The notes: generated by a model not told the origin, from the sequence alone. 64,000 bases of DNA from Jatrophihabitans sp. (GCA_036399055.1 DASWNX010000046.1:38459-102458), one strand, 5' to 3'. Positions 43,971 through 53,169 are shown, counted from the stretch's first letter. Numbers and translations are program-made.

Positions 43971-45311
43971 ATGGTCGGGCAGGACACTCTGGACTACTAC
44001 CGCGGCTGGCTGGGCTACCGACGCTGGTTCCTGCGGGTTCCCGGCGTCCAGGTCTGCGTGGCCCAGGACGGCCAGCGACGCCTGTCGGCGGCGCTGGGCT
44101 ACGCCGACGAGCCGGCCCGCACGCCGCTCACCGAACGGCATCTGTTCCGGATCGCCTCGCATTCCAAGACATTCACCGCCGTGCTGGCGCTGCGGCTGGT
44201 CGAGCAGGGCCGGCTGCGGCTCGATGATCCGGTCGCCGCGCACGTGCCAGGCCTGGTGGGCAGCGCCCTGGCCCAGATCACCCTGCGGGAGCTTCTCAGC
44301 CACGGCGGCGGGGTGATCCGCGACAGCGAGGACGGCGACTTCTGGCAGCTGACGCGCCCCTATCCCGACCGGGAGGAGTTGACGCGGCTAGCGGCCGAAC
44401 CCTCGGCGGCAGTGCTGCCCCGGCACGAGCGGTTCAAGTACTCCAACATCGCCTACGGCGTGCTCGGCCTGGTGATCGAGCAGGTGACCGGCGCCGCCTT
44501 CGACGAAGCGATCCAGCAACAGATCCTCGACCCGCTCGGCCTGTCCGACACAGGCCCAGAACTCACCGCCGAGCGAAGAGAGGAGTTCGCCGCCGGGCAC
44601 AGCGCGCTCTCCTACGCTCCCGAGCGAGCGGTGATCGACCACGTCGACACCGCCGCCCTCGGGCCGGCCACCGGATTCTTCTCCACCGCCACCGAGCTGG
44701 CGAGCTTCTACAGCGCCCTGCTGCCTGATGAGGACCGGCTGCTCAGTCACGATTCCTCGCGCCAGCTGCGGCACCGGCAGTGGGACGTCAAGGAGGCGGA
44801 GTCGGGCTACGGGCTGGGCGTGTTCCTGAACCGGGTCGGCGAGCACGAGTTGTTCGGCCACAGCGGCGGCTATCCCGGGCACATCACCAGAACCCTCGCC
44901 TGCCCTAAGCGCCGCACCGTGGTGTCGGTGCTGACCAACGCCATCGACGGGCCGGCTGAGCCGCTGGCCATGGCGCTGTTCCGCCTGATGGACCTGGCCG
45001 AATCGGCCTCGCACCAGCCTGCGCCGGACGGCGCCAGGTTCACCGGCCGGTTCTCCACCCTGTGGGGAGTGCAGGATGTCGCGTTGCTCGGCGGCCGGCT
45101 GTTCGGGATCAACCCCCTGATCGCCAACCCGGCCGAGGACCCGGTGGCGCTTGAAGTCCTCGACGACAGCACGCTGAAGATGGTCAGCGGGCCAGGCGGC
45201 GGCTCGATCGGCGAGCTGGCGCGCTACGAGTTCGAGCCGGACGGCTCGATCAGGTCGGTACGCGGTGGCAGCGGCATGACCATGCGCCCGTTCGAGCCAC
45301 CCGCCAGCTGA
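43971..45311 (+). CDS. Beta-lactamase-fold serine hydrolase (class C/DD-peptidase-like)
   Basis: 446 residues. The catalytic S-x-x-K is S63-H-S-K66 (FRIASHSKTF). The Tyr motif is YSN (FKYSNIAYGVLGL) and the third motif is HSGG (FGHSGGYPGH), as in the AmpC/EstB/PBP-like group. A C-terminal beta-rich domain from ~340 follows. There is no signal peptide, so it is possibly a cytoplasmic esterase or D-aminopeptidase. Substrate unknown. Confidence 0.9.
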   Translation: MVGQDTLDYYRGWLGYRRWFLRVPGVQVCVAQDGQRRLSAALGYADEPARTPLTERHLFRIASHSKTFTAVLALRLVEQGRLRLDDPVAAHVPGLVGSALAQITLRELLSHGGGVIRDSEDGDFWQLTRPYPDREELTRLAAEPSAAVLPRHERFKYSNIAYGVLGLVIEQVTGAAFDEAIQQQILDPLGLSDTGPELTAERREEFAAGHSALSYAPERAVIDHVDTAALGPATGFFSTATELASFYSALLPDEDRLLSHDSSRQLRHRQWDVKEAESGYGLGVFLNRVGEHELFGHSGGYPGHITRTLACPKRRTVVSVLTNAIDGPAEPLAMALFRLMDLAESASHQPAPDGARFTGRFSTLWGVQDVALLGGRLFGINPLIANPAEDPVALEVLDDSTLKMVSGPGGGSIGELARYEFEPDGSIRSVRGGSGMTMRPFEPPAS

Positions 45312-45359
45312 TACGTGTATCACGGGCACTCGCCACCGGCTCTGCGCTATCGATCCACC

Positions 45360-47456
45360 ATGGATCTCAGGGCCTACTGCAGAGAGGGGCGCCCCGTGAA
45401 GTATCCGGCGAACCACATGCTCGGCGCGCAGCGCAATGGCGTGAACCACGTGTCCATGAACCTCGGCGCCTTCGATCGGGCGGCCGGGCCGGTACGCGGC
45501 ACCGATTACCCCACCTATGACAATGCCCTGCTCGACTGGTACCAGACCAAGGGGATGACCTCGGCACGGCTGATGTTCACGTGGGAGGCGGCCCAGTCGA
45601 CGCTCGGCGGTCCGGTGCCGGCGCCTGGCGCGAATTACGCCGCCTACTGGGCTGACCTGACCGGCCTGGTCACCCGGTTCCTGGCCCGGGGCATGGCAGT
45701 CACGCTCGCTCCCTGGCAGTACAACGCCGCGTCCGGGGACACCGACGTCGTCTACGGCGGCGCGGCGTTCACCCCTACCGATTTCGCCGACTTCTGGGCC
45801 AAGTTCGCCGTAGCCGTGAACGCGGCGACCGGCAATGACCAGCGGGTGGCCTTCGACCTGATGAACGAGCCGCACACGCACGCCGAATCCGGCGACAAGC
45901 CCGGCGATGTCGGGATCAGCTTGACCGGGTGGTTCGACAGCGCCCAGGCAGCGATCACGGCGATCCGCGCGGCCGGGGCGGCCAACGTCATCTTCGTGCC
46001 CGGCATGGCGTACACCGCCGCGAGCTCGTTTGTCAGCAACGGCAGCGCAGCGCGATGGTCGACCCTCGTGGACCCCTTGGCCAACCTCGCGGTCACCGTG
46101 CACTGCTACTCGGGCTTGGGCCTCACCAGCCCGACGGCGCTCAGTGACGCGTGCGGCGCCACCGTCAACTGGGCGCGCGCCAACGGCGTCAAGGTGCAGG
46201 TCGGTGAGATCGCGATCGACGCCGGGCCGAACGGAAGGCCTTCTTTCGGAAGCACGTTCGCCATCGCCCAGGCGCAGTGGAGCGACTGGCAGCGATTCTG
46301 CCTGGCCAACGACGACGTCCTCATCGGCTGGAACTGGTGGGGGAACTCCGCGCCCGGGTGGTGGAACCAGGGCGACTCCCAGGATCCGAATGGACACCAT
46401 TGGGCCCTCACTCTCGACAACGGCGCCAGCCAGACCGTTTACACCACCCTGATCGAGTCGACCTTCGGCACACCGCGCCTGACGTTGCGCGACAACCTGG
46501 CCGACCCGGGATCGGGCCCCAACGCCACGACCTCGATCGGCTGGGAGAGCCCTGACATCTGGGTCCGGCAGAGCGCCGACGGCGTGCTGGTCGGCGAGCC
46601 GATCCTGGGCGGGCAACCGAGTGCGGTCTATGTGCGCCTGACCAATCGGGGCAGCGGAGCCTATCCGGGCTCGAGCTCGGGCACGGACGTGGTGCGGCTG
46701 CACTGGGCCAAGGCGGGCGCCGGGCTGTCCTGGCCGCAGCCGTGGGACGGCGCCAACCCGGCCCAGGGCGGCCTGGTCGCGCCGCCCCAAGCCATCGGGG
46801 CGATCGCTGCCGGGCAGCAGACCCTGTTGACGTTCGCGTGGCCCTCGACTCCCAACCCCGCTGACTATCCGGGCGACGACGGGCACTTCTGCCTGTTGGC
46901 GGTGGTGTCGAAGGCCGCCGCGTCGCCGTTCGAGGGCTTTCAGGGCCCCAACCTCAACCAGAACGCCCTGACCTTCAGCCACGTGGGCTGGCGCAACATC
47001 CACATCGTGCCCGTCGCCGCTGACTGGCTCGGAGAGCTCGTCGTGGCCAACCACGCCGACTGGGAGGTGGTCACCGAGATCGCCTTCGAGCCGTTGGACA
47101 GGTGGGCACGGCCAGTCGATCCGCTCGACGGCTGGCTCGCGCTGGCGCCCCGCGGCGACGTCGCACTGGAACGGGTTCGCGGCCTCGCCACGCTCGCCGA
47201 CCATCTGGAACCCGTGGGGCACGGGATGTACCGGGTGATAGATCCCGCGGCCGGCATCACCGGCCTGGCGCTCGGCCCGGGAGAGGAACTGCCGTTCCGT
47301 CTCGGCTTCATCCCCGAAGCCGAGCGCGCTGGACACGCCGCCTTGCGAGTCACCCAGTACGCCGTGGACAACGACGCTCGCGTCCCGGTCGGCGGGCAGA
47401 CCTACGTGTTCGGCGAGCTGGCCGAGTGGACCGAGGCCCAGCCCACCGTGGCTTAG
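45360..47456 (+). CDS. Glycoside hydrolase family 5 (cellulase-type) with C-terminal beta domains
   Basis: About 698 residues. The GH5 TIM barrel has the acid/base Glu170 in FDLMNEPH and the nucleophile Glu283 in VQVGEIAID, with WNWWGNSAPGWW lining the cleft. From about residue 385 a beta-rich region (PDIWVRQSADG, VYVRLTNRGSGAYPG) resembles accessory domains. No signal peptide is evident. Starts at GTG 45315, ATG 45360 or GTG 45396 are possible; the last has the best ribosome site (GAGAGGGG). The stop TAG lies inside a 15-bp repeat. Beta-1,4-glucan or mannan is a possible substrate. Confidence 0.88.
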   Translation: MDLRAYCREGRPVKYPANHMLGAQRNGVNHVSMNLGAFDRAAGPVRGTDYPTYDNALLDWYQTKGMTSARLMFTWEAAQSTLGGPVPAPGANYAAYWADLTGLVTRFLARGMAVTLAPWQYNAASGDTDVVYGGAAFTPTDFADFWAKFAVAVNAATGNDQRVAFDLMNEPHTHAESGDKPGDVGISLTGWFDSAQAAITAIRAAGAANVIFVPGMAYTAASSFVSNGSAARWSTLVDPLANLAVTVHCYSGLGLTSPTALSDACGATVNWARANGVKVQVGEIAIDAGPNGRPSFGSTFAIAQAQWSDWQRFCLANDDVLIGWNWWGNSAPGWWNQGDSQDPNGHHWALTLDNGASQTVYTTLIESTFGTPRLTLRDNLADPGSGPNATTSIGWESPDIWVRQSADGVLVGEPILGGQPSAVYVRLTNRGSGAYPGSSSGTDVVRLHWAKAGAGLSWPQPWDGANPAQGGLVAPPQAIGAIAAGQQTLLTFAWPSTPNPADYPGDDGHFCLLAVVSKAAASPFEGFQGPNLNQNALTFSHVGWRNIHIVPVAADWLGELVVANHADWEVVTEIAFEPLDRWARPVDPLDGWLALAPRGDVALERVRGLATLADHLEPVGHGMYRVIDPAAGITGLALGPGEELPFRLGFIPEAERAGHAALRVTQYAVDNDARVPVGGQTYVFGELAEWTEAQPTVA

Positions 47457-47509
47457 CCCACCGTGGCTCAGCCCACCGTGGCTCAGCCCACCGTCGCTCA
47501 GCCCACCTC
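47437..47509. repeat. 15-bp repeat at the GH5 gene end
   Basis: About five copies of CCCACCGTGGCTCAG. In the GH5 frame each encodes P-T-V-A-Q. The first copy has TAG in place of CAG and ends the gene. The last copies overlap the end of the convergent VOC gene. Confidence 0.88.
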
Positions 47510-47902
47510 TGCGTGATGGTCTGCGAGCTCTTGTCGAGTGAGCGCTCGCAGCACGCAGAACTCGTTCCCATCCGGATCGCCCATCACGACCCAACTGACA
47601 CCCGAGCCCTGGCCCACGTCGAGGCGCCGGGCGCCCAGCTCCTCCAGCCTGGCCACCTCAGCGTCCTGGTCCTGTGGCCGGAGGTCCAGGTGCAGGCGGT
47701 TCTTGCCGGCCTTCTCCTCGGGCACGCGTAGGAACAACAAATCCGGCGCGACGCCGTCCTCGGGGCTGCCGGCCGGTGGCTCGAGCACGACCTCATCGTC
47801 CTCGGCATGCGTGCGGCGCCAGTCCAAGGCCGACTGCCAGAAGGCGGCAAGACGAGCAGGGTCAGAGGTCTGGATGCACAAGCACTGGATGCGTAGGCCC
47901 AT
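47498..47902 (-). CDS. VOC-family protein (Glyoxalase_6 type)
   Basis: 134 residues from ATG 47902. It begins LRIQCLCIQTSDPARLAAFW, contains NRLHLDLRPQDQDAEVARL and ends GDPDGNEFCVLRA. It has the single-domain layout common in actinobacteria. Its last residues (HHAEVG) and TGA are encoded within the repeat tract shared with the convergent GH5 gene. Function unknown. Confidence 0.87.
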   Translation of the reverse strand: MGLRIQCLCIQTSDPARLAAFWQSALDWRRTHAEDDEVVLEPPAGSPEDGVAPDLLFLRVPEEKAGKNRLHLDLRPQDQDAEVARLEELGARRLDVGQGSGVSWVVMGDPDGNEFCVLRALTRQELADHHAEVG

Positions 47903-48007
47903 GACAGTGATCTTGGGCCACGTCCTCGGGGTTGGTCGAGGCGTTTTGCGTCACCCCCGCCCTGCCGCTACCGGCGAGGCTGGGCAAAGGATGGTTCACT
48001 GAAATGG

Positions 48008-49069
48008 ATGCCCAGAAAACGTCCTGGCCCAGTCGCTGCTCGCACCTTCAGACGGCGGCGGTACGCGCTTGCATCGCTGCTCGCGTGCGCGAGCGTCCTG
48101 GCCCTGTTCGGTCTCGGTGTCCTCCCGCCGGGCGGCGCCGAGCCCGACACCCAAGCCCGGTCCAGCGCCTCGGCCTCCCCCACGCGCGAAGCGGCCCCCA
48201 CGACCTCACCGTCCGAGGCCGGGGCCACGCCCTCGTCCGCGGCCAGCGCGCCGTCCGCGGCCACCGCGCCGGGCACGGCGTCGCGTTCAGCGAGCCCGTC
48301 GCAGACCGAAGCCGCGTCGGCCAAGTCCGCCCCCTCTCCCGCCCGGGTTCCGATCGGGGGCGCCGGAATCCAGGCGGCGGCTGACTACGCGACCTCACGG
48401 GGATACCGGGTCGGGGTGGCCGTCCTGGACACCAGGACCGGCACGCTCTGGGGCGCCAGCGAGCACGCCAACATGTTCGCCGCGGAGTCGGTGGTGAAGG
48501 TGTTCGTGGCCACCCGGCTGTTGCTGAACGGGCAGATGACCGGGGACACCGCCGACACCGCGTACCGGATGATCGCCCAGTCCGACGACGGAGCCATGGA
48601 CGCCCTGTACGGGCTGGCGGGCTCGGACCAGGTGACGCCCTGGATCGCCGAGCACTACGGCATCCCCGACCTCGGAGAGCCGCCGATGCAGGTCGGCTGG
48701 TGGTCCAACGCCAAGATCAGCGCGGCAGGCATGGTCCGCTTCTACGCCAAGGTCAAAGCCGACCCGAAGGTCTGGCCGTGGCTGTCCAAGGCCATGCACC
48801 AGGCCACCGAATACGGCTCCGACGGCACGTACCAGTTCTTCGGCCTCAAGCAGGCCGACCCGAACGCCGCCGTCAAGCAGGGCTGGGGCCAGGACGACGA
48901 CGACTGGAGCGCCGCCTCGGACTTCAACTCCACCGGCTTTGTCAACGGCGACCGCTACGCCGTGGCGATCTTGCTCAAAGGCCCGCCGTATGAGTACAAC
49001 TCGGGGGCTCCGGCCATGGTGAGCAGCGTCGCCAAGAAGTTGATGCCCGGTGGAGTCATGCGGCCGTGA
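48008..49069 (+). CDS. Secreted beta-lactamase-like serine hydrolase
   Basis: 353 residues. A basic N-terminus (RTFRRRRY) and a hydrophobic segment (ALASLLACASVLALFGLGVL) form a signal or anchor. A long Ser/Ala/Pro/Thr linker (about 45-115) follows. The catalytic domain has FAAESVVKVFVATRLL, where S-V-V-K is the class A-type S-x-x-K, and QSDDGAMDAL in the S-D-N-like position. A clear KTG motif is not seen. This matches a group of actinobacterial cell-surface class A-like hydrolases; beta-lactamase activity is not assured. Confidence 0.8.
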   Translation: MPRKRPGPVAARTFRRRRYALASLLACASVLALFGLGVLPPGGAEPDTQARSSASASPTREAAPTTSPSEAGATPSSAASAPSAATAPGTASRSASPSQTEAASAKSAPSPARVPIGGAGIQAAADYATSRGYRVGVAVLDTRTGTLWGASEHANMFAAESVVKVFVATRLLLNGQMTGDTADTAYRMIAQSDDGAMDALYGLAGSDQVTPWIAEHYGIPDLGEPPMQVGWWSNAKISAAGMVRFYAKVKADPKVWPWLSKAMHQATEYGSDGTYQFFGLKQADPNAAVKQGWGQDDDDWSAASDFNSTGFVNGDRYAVAILLKGPPYEYNSGAPAMVSSVAKKLMPGGVMRP

Positions 49070-49101
49070 TCTCGCCTTCAGGATGTCCTTCACCTGAAGT
49101 C

Positions 49102-49242
49102 GGTCCGGGACAGCTGCTCCATCACCGTGACCACCACCGCGACGTCAACACCCCCAAGGTGATCGGCAATGGCGGCTGGCAGGCGTTCAGCCAGCTCACC
49201 TATGGCGGCGACAAGATCCTCTACGCTGTGGTCAGCGCGTAA
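49102..49242 (+). pseudogene. C-terminal fragment of a tachylectin-2-like beta-propeller
   Basis: This frame reads LLHHRDHHRDVNTPKVIGNG then GWQAFSQLTYGGDKILYAVV and a TAA stop. VIGxGGWQAF with GGDxxLYAV is the repeat signature of tachylectin-type propellers. Only about one blade is left and there is no start, so it is a relic of a lost gene. A minus-strand ORF over the same bases is a shadow. Confidence 0.65.
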
Positions 49243-49264
49243 GCCCAGCCGCGAGGGAGCCCCC

Positions 49265-50158
49265 ATGTCGTCATCGGTCGGCGCGGTCGTGGTGACCGGT
49301 TGCTCCTCCGGCATCGGCCAGGCCACCGCCGCGCTGCTGGCCCGTCGAGGGCACACCGTGTACGCCACAGCCCGTCAGCGGCAGAGCCTGGCGGCGTTGG
49401 AGGCAGCGGGCTGCCGGACCCTGTCGCTCGACGTCACCGACGAGGACTCGATGCGCGCCGCGGTCGACACCGTCGTGTCCGAGGCCGGCGCGGTCGGGGC
49501 CCTGGTCAACAACGCCGGCTACTCCCAGTCCGGCGCATTGGAGACCCTGGCCCTGGACGACGTCCGCCGCCAGTTCGAGACCAACGTCTTCGGCCTGCTG
49601 CGCATGTGCCAGCTCGTCCTGCCGTCCATGCGACAGCAAGGCAGGGGACGGATCGTCAACGTGTCCTCGATGGGGGCGAACTTCACCTTCCCCGGCGGCG
49701 GCTCCTACCACGCCACCAAATACGCCGTCGAGGCGTTGTCCGACGCTCTCCGGTTCGAGGTCGCCGGGTTCGGCGTCGGCGTGAGCATCGTTCAGCCAGG
49801 GATCATCAGGACATCGTTCAGCGAGCGAGCCGTCGCCGAAGTGCCCAAGCCCGCCGCCGAGGCCGGGCCCTACGACGACTTCAACGCCAGCGTGGCCCGA
49901 GCCACTCAGACCGTGTACGAGCAGGGAGCGCTGGCCAGGCTCGGCGGTGACGCCGAGGACGTCGCCAAGGTGATCGCCCGCGCCATCACCGCTCGGCGTG
50001 CCCCCATCCGGGTGCGGGTCACCCCGTCGGCGCACTACCTGGTCAACCAGCGCCGGTTGATGCCCGACCGGGTCTGGGACCGTTTCCTGCGCACCCAATT
50101 CCCGACCCCCGCAGTCGCAAGCGTGCCACCGCAGCCGGCTCCAGCTGCAGAGAGCTGA
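49265..50158 (+). CDS. Short-chain dehydrogenase/reductase
   Basis: 297 residues from ATG 49265. It has the NAD(P) motif TGCSSGIGQATAALL, NNAGYSQSG, VNVSSMGA and the catalytic pair in SYHATKYAVEALSDAL (Y-x-x-x-K), with the Ser in the preceding strand. The ATARQ segment after beta-2 suggests NADP(H). It is a classical SDR close to the group acting on retinol-like or steroid substrates. It converges with the unknown-protein operon. Confidence 0.92.
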   Translation: MSSSVGAVVVTGCSSGIGQATAALLARRGHTVYATARQRQSLAALEAAGCRTLSLDVTDEDSMRAAVDTVVSEAGAVGALVNNAGYSQSGALETLALDDVRRQFETNVFGLLRMCQLVLPSMRQQGRGRIVNVSSMGANFTFPGGGSYHATKYAVEALSDALRFEVAGFGVGVSIVQPGIIRTSFSERAVAEVPKPAAEAGPYDDFNASVARATQTVYEQGALARLGGDAEDVAKVIARAITARRAPIRVRVTPSAHYLVNQRRLMPDRVWDRFLRTQFPTPAVASVPPQPAPAAES

Positions 50159-50162
50159 GCCA

Positions 50163-51260
50163 TCAGTCCTGCGAGATGAAATCCAGGCAGGCGCCGACCA
50201 CGTACGCGCTCTGCTGCAGTTGCGGCACCGTCGGCTCGCTCTGCACCGCAGCCGAACTGGGCAGGGCAAGTGACTCCGTGCTAGCCGACTGGCCCAGGTT
50301 GAGCAGGCTCAGCGAGTCGTAGAAACCGACGACCACGTCGGGCGTCACGACGTCCACCAAGGCCGCTGAGCTGGGGGCGCTGAACGTGACGGTGGGGGTG
50401 TCACTGATCAGCAGACTGACCAGCCGCCCGAAGTCGCCTCCTGAGCTGAGCGGCCCGAGGTTGTAACTGGGCTGGCTGACGAAGCGGTAGCCGGTGACGT
50501 CCTGCTGGCCGTTGCGCCAGGCCTGGGCCAGCGGGTCGGCGTAATACCAGCCGGTGTTGGTGGCCTGTTGCCAGGCCGCCTGCCGCACCGCCACCAGTTG
50601 GCAACCCGGGTAGCTGATGGTGGCGGTGCTGCCGTTGCCGGCCGGGACCTGCACCGTCACCGTCGGCTGGCCGGACTGCAGGCCGTTGGAGATGGTGGCC
50701 AGCGGGGTGTTGACGCCGTAGCCGACCTGGCAGGTCGCCGAGACGGCGCCGGTGTCGGGGTCGACGGTGAGCATTCCGCCGTTTGCGGCAGTCGGCTGAC
50801 GCGTCGCTTGTCTGAGGGCGCTGAGAACCTGGTTGCCGTAGCCGGCTGACGTGATCGCGCTCTGGCTATGAGCCGCGGTGTCGGCCGCGCTGATCCCGTA
50901 CTCGATCTGCGACAGCAGTTGGGCGTAGGCGTTGGGATAGCCGCCGGGCCCGGAGAGCATGGCCAAGCCTGCGGCCTCGCCCGGGCTGACCCGGGCGCTG
51001 ACGTAGCCGAATGTGCCGTTGTTGAATACCTGATTGGCATTCTCGTAATACCACAGGAAGTTGCCCTGGCTCGGATACTGCACCAACGTGACGCTGGTGT
51101 GGTAGATCATCGCGATCTGCGCGTTGATCGCGGCAGCGAGCACCTGATAGGGGTTGCCGCCATCATCGCCAGCAGCGGACGGGAGGGAGCAGGCAGCGCT
51201 GCTCCCTCCCGCCGGGCTGGCTGCTGGTCCGGACCGCGCAGGGTCCACAGCCTCGGCCAT
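50163..51260 (-). CDS. Unknown protein, shorter paralogue (operon gene 3)
   Basis: 365 residues, third gene of an unrecognised operon. It is clearly homologous along its length to the 489-residue protein two genes upstream. Shared landmarks are VQYPSQGNFLWYYENANQVF, NGGMLTVDPDTGAVS, QQATNTGWYYADPLAQAW, NGQQDVTGYRF and YNLGPLSSGGDFGRL. There is no signal peptide or TM helix; the first ~35 residues are Ala/Ser/Gly-rich. The ATG overlaps the previous stop (TGATG). It looks like a soluble beta-rich or self-assembling protein; function unknown. Confidence 0.85.
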   Translation of the reverse strand: MAEAVDPARSGPAASPAGGSSAACSLPSAAGDDGGNPYQVLAAAINAQIAMIYHTSVTLVQYPSQGNFLWYYENANQVFNNGTFGYVSARVSPGEAAGLAMLSGPGGYPNAYAQLLSQIEYGISAADTAAHSQSAITSAGYGNQVLSALRQATRQPTAANGGMLTVDPDTGAVSATCQVGYGVNTPLATISNGLQSGQPTVTVQVPAGNGSTATISYPGCQLVAVRQAAWQQATNTGWYYADPLAQAWRNGQQDVTGYRFVSQPSYNLGPLSSGGDFGRLVSLLISDTPTVTFSAPSSAALVDVVTPDVVVGFYDSLSLLNLGQSASTESLALPSSAAVQSEPTVPQLQQSAYVVGACLDFISQD

Positions 51261-51670
51261 CAGGACGACGGCGCCCCGGTGACCGTCCAGATGTGAGCGT
51301 TGGCATGCTCGAAGTCGTTCAGACTGTCGAACAGCGCGCTCTTGATGACCCGGACGATCTCGGTCTGCTGCGGCACGCTGCGCGGGCTAGGCGGCAGCAC
51401 CGCCGTCACCGTGGTGGCGACCAGCACGGTGGCCATCGTGCTGGGCGCTCCCACGCCGTTGACCTGCACCTGCAGGTTCATCTGTCCGGCAGCGGTGTAA
51501 CCCTGCAGGTCGACGCGAGCGCGCTGGGTGTTGGTCAACGTGCCGGCCCCACCCCACATCCCCGCGTAGCTCAGCAGGTTGATCGCGGTGACCGCGTCGG
51601 CGTGAATAGCCGCGCCACCGCCGGGAAACGCTCCGGGCATCACGCCGGCCTGCTGCTTCTGAATAGGCAT
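51260..51670 (-). CDS. Unknown 136-residue protein (operon gene 2)
   Basis: The ATG at 51670 follows AGGAGGAGG. The protein starts MPIQKQQAGVMPGAFPGGG and contains INLLSYAGMWGGAGTLTNTQ, a run of beta-like segments (VQVNGVGAPSTMATVLVATT), and an amphipathic helix near the end (VIKSALFDSLNDFEHANAHI). It has no Cys, no TM segment and no recognised family. It lies between the two paralogues, 29 bases after the first and overlapping the second, so the three are probably made together, perhaps as a complex. Confidence 0.82.
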   Translation of the reverse strand: MPIQKQQAGVMPGAFPGGGAAIHADAVTAINLLSYAGMWGGAGTLTNTQRARVDLQGYTAAGQMNLQVQVNGVGAPSTMATVLVATTVTAVLPPSPRSVPQQTEIVRVIKSALFDSLNDFEHANAHIWTVTGAPSS

Positions 51671-51699
51671 CGGTGTTCCTCCTCCTCGCTCGGGCCGGC

Positions 51700-53169
51700 T
51701 CAGCTGGTGGCGCCGGGGTTGGCGACGGCGGCGCCGATGACGTAGGCGGTCTTGAGGTTCTGGGGAACGCCGGTGACCTCGGGCGAGGCGGAGAACGTCA
51801 CGGTGAACGTGCTGTTGTCCGAGCCCTGGGTGAACGAGCTGCCGTAGGCGCCCTGGCTGAAGCTGCCCAGCTTGATGAAGCCGAACAGGGTGAGGTTTCC
51901 GCTCGCCTGCTCGTTCCAGGACTGGGCGAAGGTGGAGTAGTCGGCGTGGGTGTAGGTGATGCTGATGGTCGGGTAGTTCGAGATCAGCAGGTTGGTCAGC
52001 AGGCCGAAGTTGCCACCGCTGGACAGCGGGCCGAGCTGGTAGGGCGGGGTGTTGAGGAACTTGAAGCCGGTCACGTCCTGGGTCCCGTTGACGACAGCCT
52101 GATTGATCGGGTCCGGGTAGTAGAAGCCGGTGTTGGTGGCCTGCTGCCAGGCAGCCGGGGCGGCCGGCACCATCGAGTACCCGGCGTAGGTGATGCTGAC
52201 ACTGCAGTCGGTGCTGGTGCCCGCGGTCTTGGACATGTCGTAGCCGCCGCTGACCTCGGTCTGGAACTCGAGCCACGAGCCGATCGAGAAGCCGGCCTGA
52301 CCTTGCACGTTCACCTCCAGGTCGCTGCCGGAGGACTGCGAGGTGGTCATCCCGATGGAGATGGTCCGGCCGGTGTTGAGCAGGTCATTGTTGATCGAGG
52401 CGATCGAGTCGCTGATCCCCCAGCCGTCGTTGTAACCGGGAAGCACCGTTCCGGTGTTGGGATCGAAGGTCTGGATGCCCCCGTTGGAGGCCGACGGGTA
52501 CATCGCGTTGGCCTTGAGCTGGCTGAGCGTCCAGGCGCCGTTCTGCAGCTGATCGCTGAACCCGTTCACCGGCTGCATCAGGTTGAGATACACCGTCACA
52601 TCGGTGATGACCTGGTCGGCGCCCATCGGCGCCTTCGGCAGCAGAGCCTTGAGATTGCGAGCGGTCGCCATCGCGGTGTAGCTGAGCGGCGGGGTCGCGC
52701 CGCTCCACTGCGAGCCCAGCACGTAGCCGATCACGTAGTCCTGCTTGGTCTGCACTCCGGCAGCGGCCATCTGGGCGGCGGTGATCGTGCCGTAGCTGTT
52801 CTGGTAGTCGCTGACGATCGTGCCGGCCTGCACCGAGGCATTGGACTGGGCCTGGGTCAGCTTGGCCTGGTCGCCCGAGCTGAGCGAGAAGATCATGTCG
52901 TTGAGGACGGCCACGTAGGCGTTGGCGAAGCCGCCGCCGGGTGAGAGCGCGACAGTGCTCACGATGTCGCCGGGCGATGCCAGCGCGTTGACGTACTGGT
53001 AGGTGGCGTCGTTGAAGACCTGGTTGCCGTTCTGCCAGTTCCATTTGAAATCGCCCTGGGAGGGGTACTGCACGGGGTAGAGGGTGGACTTGAAGGTGTC
53101 CTGAACAGCTGCCATCGCCTGCTCTTGCAGCGCGCTGTAGAACTGTTGTCCACCGGTCGGGCTGGTCAT
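51700..53169 (-). CDS. Unknown protein, longer paralogue (operon gene 1)
   Basis: 489 residues from ATG 53169, with AAGGAGAT nine bases upstream. Landmarks shared with the 365-residue protein are VQYPSQGDFKWNWQNGNQVF, ASPGD, NGGIQTFDPNTGTVLPG, QQATNTGFYYPDPINQAV, NGTQDVTGFKF and YQLGPLSSGGNFGLL. It carries an extra ~120 residues, including WLEFQTEVSGGYDMSKTAGT. It is rich in Ser, Thr, Asn, Gln, Gly and Tyr, low in Lys/Arg, with no signal peptide. Composition suggests a stable beta-rich, possibly oligomeric or pore/fibre-forming protein. No homology is recognised. Confidence 0.85.
   Translation of the reverse strand: MTSPTGGQQFYSALQEQAMAAVQDTFKSTLYPVQYPSQGDFKWNWQNGNQVFNDATYQYVNALASPGDIVSTVALSPGGGFANAYVAVLNDMIFSLSSGDQAKLTQAQSNASVQAGTIVSDYQNSYGTITAAQMAAAGVQTKQDYVIGYVLGSQWSGATPPLSYTAMATARNLKALLPKAPMGADQVITDVTVYLNLMQPVNGFSDQLQNGAWTLSQLKANAMYPSASNGGIQTFDPNTGTVLPGYNDGWGISDSIASINNDLLNTGRTISIGMTTSQSSGSDLEVNVQGQAGFSIGSWLEFQTEVSGGYDMSKTAGTSTDCSVSITYAGYSMVPAAPAAWQQATNTGFYYPDPINQAVVNGTQDVTGFKFLNTPPYQLGPLSSGGNFGLLTNLLISNYPTISITYTHADYSTFAQSWNEQASGNLTLFGFIKLGSFSQGAYGSSFTQGSDNSTFTVTFSASPEVTGVPQNLKTAYVIGAAVANPGATS

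Noticed and set aside
44388-47594. 1068-codon minus-strand ORF
   Set aside because: It lies antisense to the serine hydrolase and GH5 genes, both with clear catalytic motifs. Its composition (Gly/Arg/Val/His) is that of a GC-rich antisense shadow.
51671-52276. Long upstream extension of the 136-residue protein
   Set aside because: It lies over the 489-residue gene in a shifted frame, and a strong AGGAGGAGG site marks ATG 51670.
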